Assembly (NCBI GenBank): GCA_024698845.1
Contig: JAILQR010000087.1
Location: 1 to 8,903, forward strand
Source of the DNA: Bacilli bacterium
GTDB taxonomy: Bacteria > Bacillota_I > Bacilli_A > RF39 > UBA660
Reading direction: 5' to 3'
Length of the DNA stretch: 8,903 bases
The first letter of the stretch is position 1; each line of letters opens with the position of its first letter. The position numbers and the translations under genes were made by a program. Under the pieces are notes generated by a model that was not told the origin of the DNA, made no database searches, and worked only from the letters and a program-made list of their open reading frames with translations. Below, one piece after another: positions 1 through 5,708 of the stretch.

Positions 1-353
1 TTAGGACTATATGTATATGTATAATTATCTAAATCATTTAAATCAACATAAGAACTGCAAAAATATGTTACACACAAAGACCAATGTGGATCATTATTAT
101 CAAGTAGTGCTATTGAAAAAAATAAATCTTCAATATAGTCTACTTCTTCATATAATCTTATATCTATTTCAGTAAAAAGCATTTTTTCGGATATTTTATT
201 TTTTATAACTTTAGTTATGTCAGTAGTTCCATAATCTTCAAAATTAAAATTAGGGTCTAAATAAGTTAGTATTTCTTTACATCTCTTATCAAGGAACTCT
301 TCAAGTTCATGAATATTACTTTTATTATAATATCTAAATGGGTTAAGTTTCAT
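1..353 (-). CDS. hypothetical protein, N-terminal 117 residues (runs off left edge)
   Basis: This is an open frame starting at ATG 353-351 and still open at base 1, so only the first 117 codons are visible. The start is well supported: AGGAGGG (complement of 363-369) lies 9 bases upstream. The protein begins MKLNPFRYYNKSNIHELEEF and is rich in Asp, Glu, Tyr and Asn. It has no signal peptide, no obvious membrane segment in the visible part, and no motif I recognise; a run around residues 88-104 (FFSIALLDNNDPHWSLC) is its most hydrophobic part. It follows the tRNA-Ala terminator and has its own candidate -10 box, so it is probably an independent unit. I do not recognise the family and assign no function; the full length is unknown. 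Confidence 0.8.
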   Translation of the reverse strand, partial: MKLNPFRYYNKSNIHELEEFLDKRCKEILTYLDPNFNFEDYGTTDITKVIKNKISEKMLFTEIDIRLYEEVDYIEDLFFSIALLDNNDPHWSLCVTYFCSSYVDLNDLDNYTYTYSP

Positions 354-377
354 AGGTTTATACCCTCCTGCATGATA

Positions 378-383
378 ATTATA
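378..383 (-). promoter_or_regulatory. candidate -10 box (TATAAT) for the left-edge gene
   Basis: A perfect TATAAT on the minus strand lies 24 bases upstream of the start at 353, just past the T-tract of the tRNA-Ala terminator. No convincing -35 is seen at 16-18 bases. The expected start point, about base 371, leaves a very short leader that begins almost at the Shine-Dalgarno sequence. Tentative because TATAAT is frequent in such AT-rich DNA. Confidence 0.35.
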
Positions 384-387
384 ACAT

Positions 388-414
388 AAAAAAACTAACT
401 ATTTCTAGTTAGTT
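388..414 (-). terminator. rho-independent terminator after tRNA-Ala
   Basis: A perfect 8-bp stem (393-400 with 407-414) with a 6-base loop is followed on the minus strand by seven T (complement of 388-394). It sits 10 bases past the tRNA CCA end and before the next gene. The stem is AT-rich, with two G-C pairs, but placement and T-tract support the call. Confidence 0.75.
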
Positions 415-424
415 AAATTCTTAT

Positions 425-501
425 TGGTGGAGAATAGGAGATTCGAACTCCTGACCCCCACGGTGCAAGCGTGGTGCTCTAGCCAGCTGAGCTAATTCCC
501 C
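425..501 (-). tRNA. tRNA-Ala (UGC anticodon), CCA encoded
   Basis: This is a complete cloverleaf on the minus strand. The acceptor stem GGGGAAT pairs with ATTCTCC (one G-T pair). The D arm is GCTC/GAGC, and the anticodon stem CCACG/CGTGG encloses the loop CTTGCAC, giving anticodon TGC, which reads GCN alanine codons. The T arm AGGAG/CTCCT has the TTCGAAT loop. The discriminator base is A and the 3' CCA (425-427) is encoded. No intron is seen. It has its own promoter and terminator, so it is a single-gene transcription unit rather than part of a tRNA or rRNA cluster. Confidence 0.97.
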
Positions 502-509
502 AAAAGAAC

Positions 510-571
510 AAAATCATAATATCATATAAATTATACTATTTCAAGTACTTTTTTATATGTATTATGATTTT
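510..571. repeat. 20-bp inverted repeat enclosing the tRNA-Ala promoter
   Basis: Bases 510-521 pair perfectly with 560-571 (12 bp), base 522 is a bulge, and 523-530 pair with 552-559 (8 bp), leaving a 21-base centre (531-551). The -10 box of the tRNA promoter is in the left arm and the -35 in the central loop. It could be an operator, a cruciform-forming site, or a weak terminator for transcripts arriving from rpoZ: on the minus strand it is followed by the T-rich GTTCTTTTG, but the loop is long for a terminator. The function is not shown. Confidence 0.6.
516..544 (-). promoter_or_regulatory. promoter of tRNA-Ala
   Basis: On the minus strand, TTGAAA (complement of 539-544), a 17-base spacer and TATTAT (complement of 516-521), with a TG one base before the -10 (extended -10). 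Transcription would start about 8 bases before the mature tRNA 5' end at 501. This is the best sigma-70/sigma-A-type promoter in the window. A second TATAAT (530-535) lies inside the spacer but has no matching -35. The promoter lies within the large inverted repeat at 510-571. Confidence 0.65.
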
Positions 572-623
572 TATATATTATCAATTAATTACCATAGTTT
601 CCTTATGTACTCTAATAAAATCA

Positions 624-705
624 TTATAGGTTTAACATCATGCAAAAAATATTATAGTTAACACGCATATTTTTTGCACAAAAAAGTAAATTATCATACC
701 TATAA
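624..705. repeat. nested inverted repeats in the rpoZ-tRNA gap
   Basis: A perfect 12-bp inverted repeat (TGCAAAAAATAT at 641-652 against 667-678) has a 14-base loop, and a second 8-bp pair (TTATAGGT at 624-631 against 698-705) flanks it. Neither arm is followed by a T-tract, so a standard terminator is not indicated. The inner repeat overlaps the 3' part of the tentative small ORF at 638-736. It could be a regulatory-protein site or a structured RNA; nothing identifies it. Confidence 0.5.
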
Positions 706-736
706 GTAAAGTTAAATTCAGAGTTAAGATAAACAT
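638..736 (-). CDS. possible 32-aa hydrophobic peptide (tentative)
   Basis: ATG 736-734 to TGA 640-638 encodes 32 residues, starting MFILTLNLTLLIGMIIYFF, and is almost wholly hydrophobic apart from one Gln-Lys pair mid-way. An AAAGGA sequence lies about 4 bases before the ATG, which is close for a Shine-Dalgarno site. It would be a single-pass membrane peptide. AT-rich DNA yields Phe/Ile/Leu-rich frames by chance and an inverted repeat overlaps its 3' half, so chance is a serious alternative. A segment KICVLTIIFF near its C-terminus resembles KICILLLSIF of the ORF at 785-910, which may be coincidence. Confidence 0.2.
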   Translation of the reverse strand: MFILTLNLTLLIGMIIYFFVQKICVLTIIFFA

Positions 737-784
737 ATATTCCTTTAACCCTAAATAAGCATACTTAAAGTTAACATAGTCAAA

Positions 785-910
785 TTAATTTATAACATTA
801 TAATAAGAATGTTCAACTAAATTTGAATCAGTACTAGTAGCACTACAATCATAAACCATTGCAAAGTATAAGAAAATTGACAGCAATAAAATGCAAATTT
901 TCCTTCCCAT
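785..910 (-). CDS. possible 41-aa secreted peptide downstream of rpoZ
   Basis: ATG 910-908 to TAA 787-785, 41 residues. The layout is that of a secreted peptide precursor: a basic start (MGRK), a hydrophobic stretch at about residues 5-20 (ICILLLSIFLYFAMVY), then a CSA/T site where signal peptidase could cut, and a polar tail of about 17 residues rich in Ser, Thr, Tyr and Asn. AAGG lies 9 bases upstream of the ATG. The start is only 22 bases past the rpoZ stop with no terminator between them, so the two may share a transcript. I recognise no family. It could be a signalling or antimicrobial-type peptide, the stub of a decayed secreted protein, or a chance frame. Confidence 0.4.
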   Translation of the reverse strand: MGRKICILLLSIFLYFAMVYDCSATSTDSNLVEHSYYNVIN

Positions 911-932
911 AATATTCAACCTTTTTTATTCT

Positions 933-1139
933 TTATTTGTTATTTTTAATAACTTTGATTAAACCCTTATCTACTTCTTCAAGAGCACGACCTAATTCTT
1001 TTTTATTAACATAATCTTTTTCAAGCATTTGAAAATGATTAGTATCATGCATTTGTTTACTTCTAATAGATGCTATATGAACAAGCATATATTTAGAATC
1101 TACTACGTTTAGTAGTTTATCGATTGATGGGTATAACAT
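933..1139 (-). CDS. rpoZ: DNA-directed RNA polymerase subunit omega
   Basis: RpoZ is the small omega subunit that helps fold and hold beta' during RNA polymerase assembly. The 68-residue product shows the family pattern: MLYPSIDKLLNVVDSKY at the N-terminus, LVHIASIRSKQ in the helix that contacts beta', then KKELGRALEEVDKG near the end; the length is normal. ATG at 1139 is preferred to the GTG at 1148, because AAGGA (1150-1154) is 10 bases before the ATG but only 1 base before the GTG, and homologues start at MLYPS. In many Firmicutes rpoZ follows guanylate kinase (gmk); here it follows a terminated surface-protein gene and stands alone. No terminator is seen directly after it, so the transcript may continue into the small ORF at 785-910. 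Confidence 0.93.
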   Translation of the reverse strand: MLYPSIDKLLNVVDSKYMLVHIASIRSKQMHDTNHFQMLEKDYVNKKELGRALEEVDKGLIKVIKNNK

Positions 1140-1162
1140 ATTAATCACGTCCTTACAATAAT

Positions 1163-1192
1163 ACTATACTAAACGTCTTGTAAAGTATACAA
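1163..1192 (-). promoter_or_regulatory. weak candidate rpoZ promoter
   Basis: TTGTAT (1187-1192) and TATAGT (1163-1168) on the minus strand are separated by 18 bases, ahead of the rpoZ Shine-Dalgarno. A small 6-bp palindrome (1177-1182 with 1188-1193) overlaps the -35 side. Some promoter is needed here because the preceding gene is terminated at 1232-1254, but these boxes are poor matches. Confidence 0.3.
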
Positions 1193-1227
1193 GCAATATG
1201 TAAATTTTATACACATGTTTTACAAAA

Positions 1228-1254
1228 TAAAAAAATATGTGTAAAACATATTTT
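1228..1254 (-). terminator. terminator after the BspA-like gene
   Basis: A 9-bp stem (1232-1240 with 1246-1254) with a 5-base loop starts 4 bases past the stop codon and is followed on the minus strand by a T-rich run. The stem has only one G-C pair. A competing 10-bp pairing (1215-1224 with 1240-1249) exists but lacks a T-tract. Confidence 0.65.
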
Positions 1255-1258
1255 CTTA

Positions 1259-3367
1259 TTAAATATTTCTTAAAATATTTTTATTTTTAGTTGCACCAAA
1301 AGATATAGCTGCAATTGTTATGCCAAGAATTATAGCAACTACTGGAAGAAAACTTCCAGTTGGAACTGGTTCAGTACATTTATTAGCCCATTCATCTTTA
1401 GATATTTCACTACCTTTAGTATCATAGTAATGCCATTTACCACTTATCTTTTCAGCTTTACATGTACCAGCTTCAATAACTGGTTCAGAACCGCTCTTAT
1501 CATTTATAACAACAATTAAATCTGATTTTTGTTCTTCTCCATTAACAATAAGTTTATCCATTACATCAACAAAGAATTCTGTATCTTTAGCAAGTACATA
1601 TCCATCTTTAACACTTATTTGTGTAATTGTATACTTTCCTGGATTTAAGAAAAATGACACAGGTTCGCTTATAGTATCCCATTCTTGTAAAGTTTTTCCC
1701 TCATCATCTTTTAAAATAAAATGTGAACCAATTAACTTATCTCCCTTAGTATTAGTATTTTCAATTCTAACAACTTTAGGTTGATAATAACTCATAACAG
1801 TAATTCCAGCATTTCTACCAAAAGTGAATTGTACTTTTGCACTGGAACTATTTGCTTTAATAACAAATTCTGAGTTTTCACTCATAGGATCTGGTTGTGA
1901 TCCATATATTCTTGCAAGAATACTATTACTATAGTTTCTTACAATTTTTAAAGCTGTTGCAGTTTTAGATACTAATAAAGTATCTAAATCGAATCCGCCT
2001 TTATAAAGGTTAATACCTTCACTATCATCTCCATAACCATAATCAGGTGTAATTAAACTTGGATTTTCTGTAAGACCATATGCAGGAATATCTATATCAT
2101 ATGCTGAAAATAAATATGATCCTTCAACTGGATTACCACTTTTATCAACAACTTTAAATTCAACATCATATTTTGTTGTACCTGTTGGTTCAATAATAGC
2201 AGTTGCTGTTCCTCCAGAATAAATATCAGCAGAGTCATAACTACTATTATAAAATTCTATAATATGATCATTTTGTGAATAAAGCATTATTTCAAAATAT
2301 GCTTCATCATAAGAACTCTTTACAGAGTTATTTAACAAAATATTATTTACTGTTATTTCATAATCATATAAATTACCATCTTTATCTGATACAGCATCAG
2401 GGAATAATATAGTAACATATTCATCATTAGCTATACTAAAACCATTAGCACCTTTATCAAGTTTTACATATAAAATATTTCTTTTTTCATTTTCGTTATA
2501 TCCTATAGCAAATTTGCTACTTGATGAAGATTTAATAGTAAATGGTTTAATAGCTTTAATACTAAATGTTGTTAAATACTTAGGAGCAATTTCATAAGAT
2601 ATAGTTGATATTCTTTTATAAGTACCTGACATATCTTCAGTCGCAGTTCTTTTTGATATTTCAAGTGCTGAAAATTCTTTACCATCTTCTAATCTTTTCC
2701 ATGTACCTCGGCTAAATGCAACACCTTTAGTTTCATCATCTACATGGAAATTAAAATATTTTCCTAAGATTATTTCTCTTGGAGCATTATCGTTAATAAA
2801 TGATTCCATATTAGTTGCACTTGAGTTATTAAGTGCAGATAAATCTAGTTTTTTTATTGAAGGCATAGATTGTAACATAGAACCAAAATTAGTAACCCTT
2901 GATGTATCTAAATTACCAAAATCTAGTGTAGATAATTTATTACAATTTGTAAAAGCTCTTAATAAACTAGTTAAATTATCTGTAATGATATTTTTTTCAA
3001 ACACGATTGATTCAACAGTAGTATTTGCTTCAAATAATCTTTCACCCTTAGATAACATTGATCCAGATTTAAATATTACACTTTTAATATGAGTATTATT
3101 ACCTTTAAATAATTGTCCATTAACATTAACTTTATAATTAACATCATTCACATTAATAGTTGAAGGTATAATTATGTTAGTAACATCATTTGCTGATGAG
3201 AAATTACATGAATTAATATTTATTACTTTTCCATAAGTATCATCATCTGTTAATGTATAGGTACAATAATCAGTAATCCATGAACCTGTATTAGCAGCTG
3301 ATACTTTGTTTACACCAAATAAGAAAGTTAGAGAAATTAAGAATATAAAATATTTAAATTTTTTCAT
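1259..3367 (-). CDS. BspA-like (DUF285/leucine-rich repeat) surface protein with C-terminal anchor
   Basis: A secreted, surface-anchored protein of 702 residues, probably an adhesin (inference from family). Residues 1-24 are a signal peptide (MKKFKYFIFL..., cleavage after VSA). Residues about 55-250 are BspA/DUF285-type: repeats such as KLSTLDFGNLDTSRVTNFGS and IKKLDLSALNNSSATNMESF, then a GTWK...GTYK cap near 221-251 that often ends such arrays. The 260-530 region looks beta-rich and is unassigned. Residues about 532-600 resemble a prealbumin/Cna-B-like domain (GSHFILKDDEGK, LNPGKYTITQ, DGY); the usual TxTE glutamate is Gln here, so an isopeptide bond is doubtful. C636 and C664 bracket a Trp/Tyr-rich stretch, followed by PVPTG, a membrane helix (about 674-692) and a short basic tail. 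This is PTG-type, not canonical LPXTG. ATG 3367 has AGGAG 9 bases upstream. It is monocistronic, with terminators on both sides. Confidence 0.85.
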   Translation of the reverse strand: MKKFKYFIFLISLTFLFGVNKVSAANTGSWITDYCTYTLTDDDTYGKVININSCNFSSANDVTNIIIPSTINVNDVNYKVNVNGQLFKGNNTHIKSVIFKSGSMLSKGERLFEANTTVESIVFEKNIITDNLTSLLRAFTNCNKLSTLDFGNLDTSRVTNFGSMLQSMPSIKKLDLSALNNSSATNMESFINDNAPREIILGKYFNFHVDDETKGVAFSRGTWKRLEDGKEFSALEISKRTATEDMSGTYKRISTISYEIAPKYLTTFSIKAIKPFTIKSSSSSKFAIGYNENEKRNILYVKLDKGANGFSIANDEYVTILFPDAVSDKDGNLYDYEITVNNILLNNSVKSSYDEAYFEIMLYSQNDHIIEFYNSSYDSADIYSGGTATAIIEPTGTTKYDVEFKVVDKSGNPVEGSYLFSAYDIDIPAYGLTENPSLITPDYGYGDDSEGINLYKGGFDLDTLLVSKTATALKIVRNYSNSILARIYGSQPDPMSENSEFVIKANSSSAKVQFTFGRNAGITVMSYYQPKVVRIENTNTKGDKLIGSHFILKDDEGKTLQEWDTISEPVSFFLNPGKYTITQISVKDGYVLAKDTEFFVDVMDKLIVNGEEQKSDLIVVINDKSGSEPVIEAGTCKAEKISGKWHYYDTKGSEISKDEWANKCTEPVPTGSFLPVVAIILGITIAAISFGATKNKNILRNI

Positions 3368-3420
3368 ACTACATTACTCCTATTCTAACTATATTTTACA
3401 CCATTTTAAAATAAATCAAT

Positions 3421-3449
3421 AAAAAAACTCGTAATTACTTTACGAGTTT
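3421..3449 (-). terminator. terminator overlapping the end of the DUF2779 gene
   Basis: A perfect 10-bp stem (3425-3434 with 3440-3449) with a 5-base loop is followed on the minus strand by seven T (3421-3427). The upstream arm is coding sequence for the last residues of the DUF2779 protein, and the TAA stop (3437-3435) lies in the loop. Confidence 0.88.
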
Positions 3450-5300
3450 ACGTAGTTCATCTAATATTACTACCATTGCCCAAGTATCTTGTTGGCAATA
3501 ATCTACTAATGCTTGATACTTAATATTATATTCTTCTTTACTCATTTTATTGTAGTTAGCATATTCAACTATAGCTTCGGTTCCATTTTTTACAGTTAAA
3601 TCTTTATAAGTTAAATCTGAAAATACTGGAAGTGTTTTTTTAATAGAAAATGAACCAGATAAATCGGGATGATAATAATTAAATATCTTAGCTTCTTCCT
3701 CACTATAACCTAGTTCCTCATACATAGATGTTGAAGTATTAACAAGCCATAATAAATCAAATCCTCTATCGTATATTTTCATAAGTTTATCTTTATATTC
3801 AGGGAAAATATTTGATAGTTCTTTTATTCTTCCTTTTTCGAAAGGAACATTTTGAGCAAATAAAGTTCCTTTATCTGGATCAATATATTCAATTAATTTT
3901 TTTACTAATTCTTCTCTTTCATCTTCATGAGTTTTTGCTAAAAAAACATAATTATCTTTAAATTTATCACAAACACCAGGTTCTTTTTCAATATGTAAAC
4001 TAAATTCAAATGGTGATTGAATATATGGCCACTCTCCTTTAAATCTAGGAACTGGACATGGGAATGTTTCAAAATCCAGGTGATATATCGGATACTTAAT
4101 TTGTTTTAAACCTAGTTTTAATTTTTCTTTATTTATATATACATTATTAAATCTTACACAATCTCTTTGAATCATGTGTGTTTTTCTTGTTATCCACTCT
4201 TCAGGAACATCAAGCATATTTAAATATCCATGATTTATTAAATCAAGCCCTTTAATTCTTCCCTCAGGAGTATCAAAACCTTGACCATTAGATATATAAT
4301 TTAAACTACTATTTTTATGTGGAATATCTTTTCCACAAATAGCATTAAAATATTTACATCCTCCAGGTTTCTTATATCCACACCATTTACCTAAATCACA
4401 TTTTACATCAACAGGATTAAATAAAATTCTTTCTATCTTTTCAGCATCATTTTCTATCTTTGGTTGCATAATTTTAGTTATATTTGTTAGGTCAAAAAAA
4501 TTAATAATTTCATTTCCATTTTCATCGATATCATATATAGCTTTACCATCTATATACTTTCCATCAAAAATATAATCTGCATTAAGCACCGCAAGATAAT
4601 AATGGATATTATTTAGTTTTTCTAAGTTTTCAGATGATTTATATTCTCCTTCAATCATAAATCTTTGAACAGATAAATCATATACATATTTTCCAATACC
4701 ATATCTATCTAACAATTTATTCACTTGTTTTTGATATTTGTCAAAATCAAAATCAGGTATTTGGCTTAAGTTTGAAACTTCATCTTTCAACTTATACATA
4801 GGTCCAAATTTTTCAAAAATACTTACAAATTCTTTATCTTTATTTTTAAAACCTAATTTTTTATATGCATTAGTAGTTGTAGCTTTAACCTCTATAATAT
4901 TTATACCATCATCATTTTCATTATAAACATCGACATAACATAAATATTTAACACCATTACGATTAAAATCAAAACATTCTTGATTATAAGTATCCTTTGA
5001 ATAAACAGTTTTACCCTTAAAATACTTTTCAACAAGTCTTCCAGCTTCAAGTTCTACTTGTTTGTAATAATCCATCATAGCTTCTAATTGCTTATTTGGA
5101 ACATCTACTAGATCTACTTCTTCATCACCATCAAAGTCATACATAGAACCAAGCATTTCTTCAATCATATCTTTTTTTTCTTGATTCTTATATTCATCAA
5201 GTGATATATCTGCATCAAATTTTTCCTTTTTTATTTTATCTAAAACAATATATCGATTACATCGAGAATAATTAATAAAATCAGTTTTACTTATTGCCAT
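3435..5300 (-). CDS. DUF2779 protein: Cas4-like PD-(D/E)XK nuclease joined to a DEDD exonuclease-like domain
   Basis: A 621-residue protein matching the DUF2779 pattern. The start ISKTDFINYSRC is typical of Cas4/RecB-like nucleases. D124 in CYVDVY and E137-x-K139 in IIEVK form a PD-(D/E)XK active site. C14, C301, C307, C315 and C322 resemble the split cysteine set that holds an Fe-S cluster in Cas4/AddB proteins. The C-terminal half has DEDD exonuclease features: LDFET (D409, E411), AQNVPFEKGRIKEL (N484, E488), a GSFSIKKTLP segment about residue 550, and YCQQD (Y601, D605). DNA or RNA processing is likely, but the substrate is unknown. ATG 5300 is chosen over the GTG at 5309 because AGGTG (5307-5311), 6 bases before the ATG, overlaps that GTG. 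It appears monocistronic. No cas genes are nearby, so a CRISPR role is not indicated. The family call is firm; the nuclease and Fe-S assignments rest on motif reading. Confidence 0.88.
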   Translation of the reverse strand: MAISKTDFINYSRCNRYIVLDKIKKEKFDADISLDEYKNQEKKDMIEEMLGSMYDFDGDEEVDLVDVPNKQLEAMMDYYKQVELEAGRLVEKYFKGKTVYSKDTYNQECFDFNRNGVKYLCYVDVYNENDDGINIIEVKATTTNAYKKLGFKNKDKEFVSIFEKFGPMYKLKDEVSNLSQIPDFDFDKYQKQVNKLLDRYGIGKYVYDLSVQRFMIEGEYKSSENLEKLNNIHYYLAVLNADYIFDGKYIDGKAIYDIDENGNEIINFFDLTNITKIMQPKIENDAEKIERILFNPVDVKCDLGKWCGYKKPGGCKYFNAICGKDIPHKNSSLNYISNGQGFDTPEGRIKGLDLINHGYLNMLDVPEEWITRKTHMIQRDCVRFNNVYINKEKLKLGLKQIKYPIYHLDFETFPCPVPRFKGEWPYIQSPFEFSLHIEKEPGVCDKFKDNYVFLAKTHEDEREELVKKLIEYIDPDKGTLFAQNVPFEKGRIKELSNIFPEYKDKLMKIYDRGFDLLWLVNTSTSMYEELGYSEEEAKIFNYYHPDLSGSFSIKKTLPVFSDLTYKDLTVKNGTEAIVEYANYNKMSKEEYNIKYQALVDYCQQDTWAMVVILDELRKLVK

Positions 5301-5331
5301 AATATACACCTAGTTTCTTACTTATAAAAAT

Positions 5332-5337
5332 ATTATA
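5332..5337 (-). promoter_or_regulatory. candidate -10 box (TATAAT) for the DUF2779 gene
   Basis: A perfect minus-strand TATAAT lies a few bases beyond the T-tract of the preceding terminator and about 31 bases before the ATG at 5300. The -35 position (TTTAAG) falls in the terminator hairpin and is poor. The preceding gene is terminated here, so a promoter is expected. Confidence 0.5.
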
Positions 5338-5341
5338 CAAC

Positions 5342-5372
5342 AAAAAAATAACTTCTTAAAAGAAGTTATTTT
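5342..5372 (-). terminator. terminator overlapping the end of the CotD-like gene
   Basis: A 12-bp stem (5345-5356 with 5361-5372), loop of 4 bases, is followed on the minus strand by seven T (5342-5348). The arm includes the last Asn/Phe codons and the stop codon (5358-5356) of the cysteine-rich gene. It closes the ffh-side group of genes. Confidence 0.85.
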
Positions 5373-5655
5373 GTTCTTTTTCATATACATTACAGCATTC
5401 ATTTTCTTCACAGCAAGTATATTGTGGAATATATGAATGTTTATAAATATGATGATTAATTATTCTAGTGTTACATGGAATAATATGTGGTACATCATAA
5501 CAAAAATATCTATGGCATACTTTCTCTCTAGGCATTTCACATACACTAGGACATACCATGTTAGAACATGGATTCATACAATTATTCATATCCATATTCA
5601 TTTTTGAAACTTCTGTTTTTTCAAAACTAATATTATCATTTACCTCTTGAAACAT
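5356..5655 (-). CDS. cysteine-rich protein resembling the CotD spore-coat family
   Basis: A 99-residue protein with 11 cysteines, in two clusters: C26, C30, C35, C39, C47, C52, C61 and the C-terminal CC pairs at 81-82 and 87-88. The centre, VPHIIPCNTRIINHHIYKHS (55-74), matches the VPHxxPxxTxxxNHHxxKH pattern I associate with CotD-type inner spore-coat proteins. It has no signal peptide or membrane segment. If CotD-like, it would be laid down in the spore coat and cross-linked through cysteines. ATG 5655 has AAAGGA 8 bases upstream. It lies 53 bases after the 125-aa gene with no terminator between, so read-through from ffh is possible, but a TATAAT and a sigma-K-like sequence precede it. Alternative: an unrelated metal-binding Cys/His protein. 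The family call is moderate. Confidence 0.65.
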   Translation of the reverse strand: MFQEVNDNISFEKTEVSKMNMDMNNCMNPCSNMVCPSVCEMPREKVCHRYFCYDVPHIIPCNTRIINHHIYKHSYIPQYTCCEENECCNVYEKEQNNFF

Positions 5656-5673
5656 ATTAATTATCCTTTCTAC

Positions 5674-5702
5674 ATTATACTATGTAAAAAGTAATTAACC
5701 GT
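5674..5702 (-). promoter_or_regulatory. candidate promoter of the CotD-like gene (TATAAT / sigma-K-like)
   Basis: Two readings of the same site on the minus strand. TATAAT (5674-5679) is a housekeeping -10 without a good -35. Overlapping it, AC (5701-5702), 16 bases, then CATAGTATA (5676-5684) fits the loose sigma-K pattern AC-N16-CATAnnnTA used for late mother-cell coat genes in Bacillus. The pattern carries little information in AT-rich DNA; the CotD-like product is what makes it worth noting. Confidence 0.35.
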
Positions 5703-5708
5703 TTGGGC

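Noticed and set aside
530..535. TATAAT as the tRNA-Ala -10 box
   Set aside because: No -35 is found at the right distance, whereas TATTAT at 516-521 has TTGAAA at 17 bases and an extended TG.
1140..1148. GTG start at 1148 for rpoZ
   Set aside because: The AAGGA site is one base from this GTG but 10 bases from the ATG at 1139, and omega subunits normally start at MLYPS.
1215..1249. 10-bp inverted repeat as the terminator of the BspA-like gene
   Set aside because: It has a 15-base loop and no T-tract on the minus strand; the overlapping hairpin at 1232-1254 is followed by T residues and is nearer the stop codon.
4738..4926. 62-codon plus-strand ORF
   Set aside because: It lies antisense inside the DUF2779 gene, whose protein has clear family motifs. 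No ribosome binding site or neighbour supports it.
3435..5300. DUF2779 protein as a CRISPR Cas4
   Set aside because: The N-terminal nuclease is Cas4-like, but there is no repeat-spacer array and no cas gene in the window, and the family has a separate exonuclease-like half.
5301..5309. GTG start at 5309 for the DUF2779 gene
   Set aside because: This GTG is part of the AGGTG ribosome binding site that serves the ATG at 5300.
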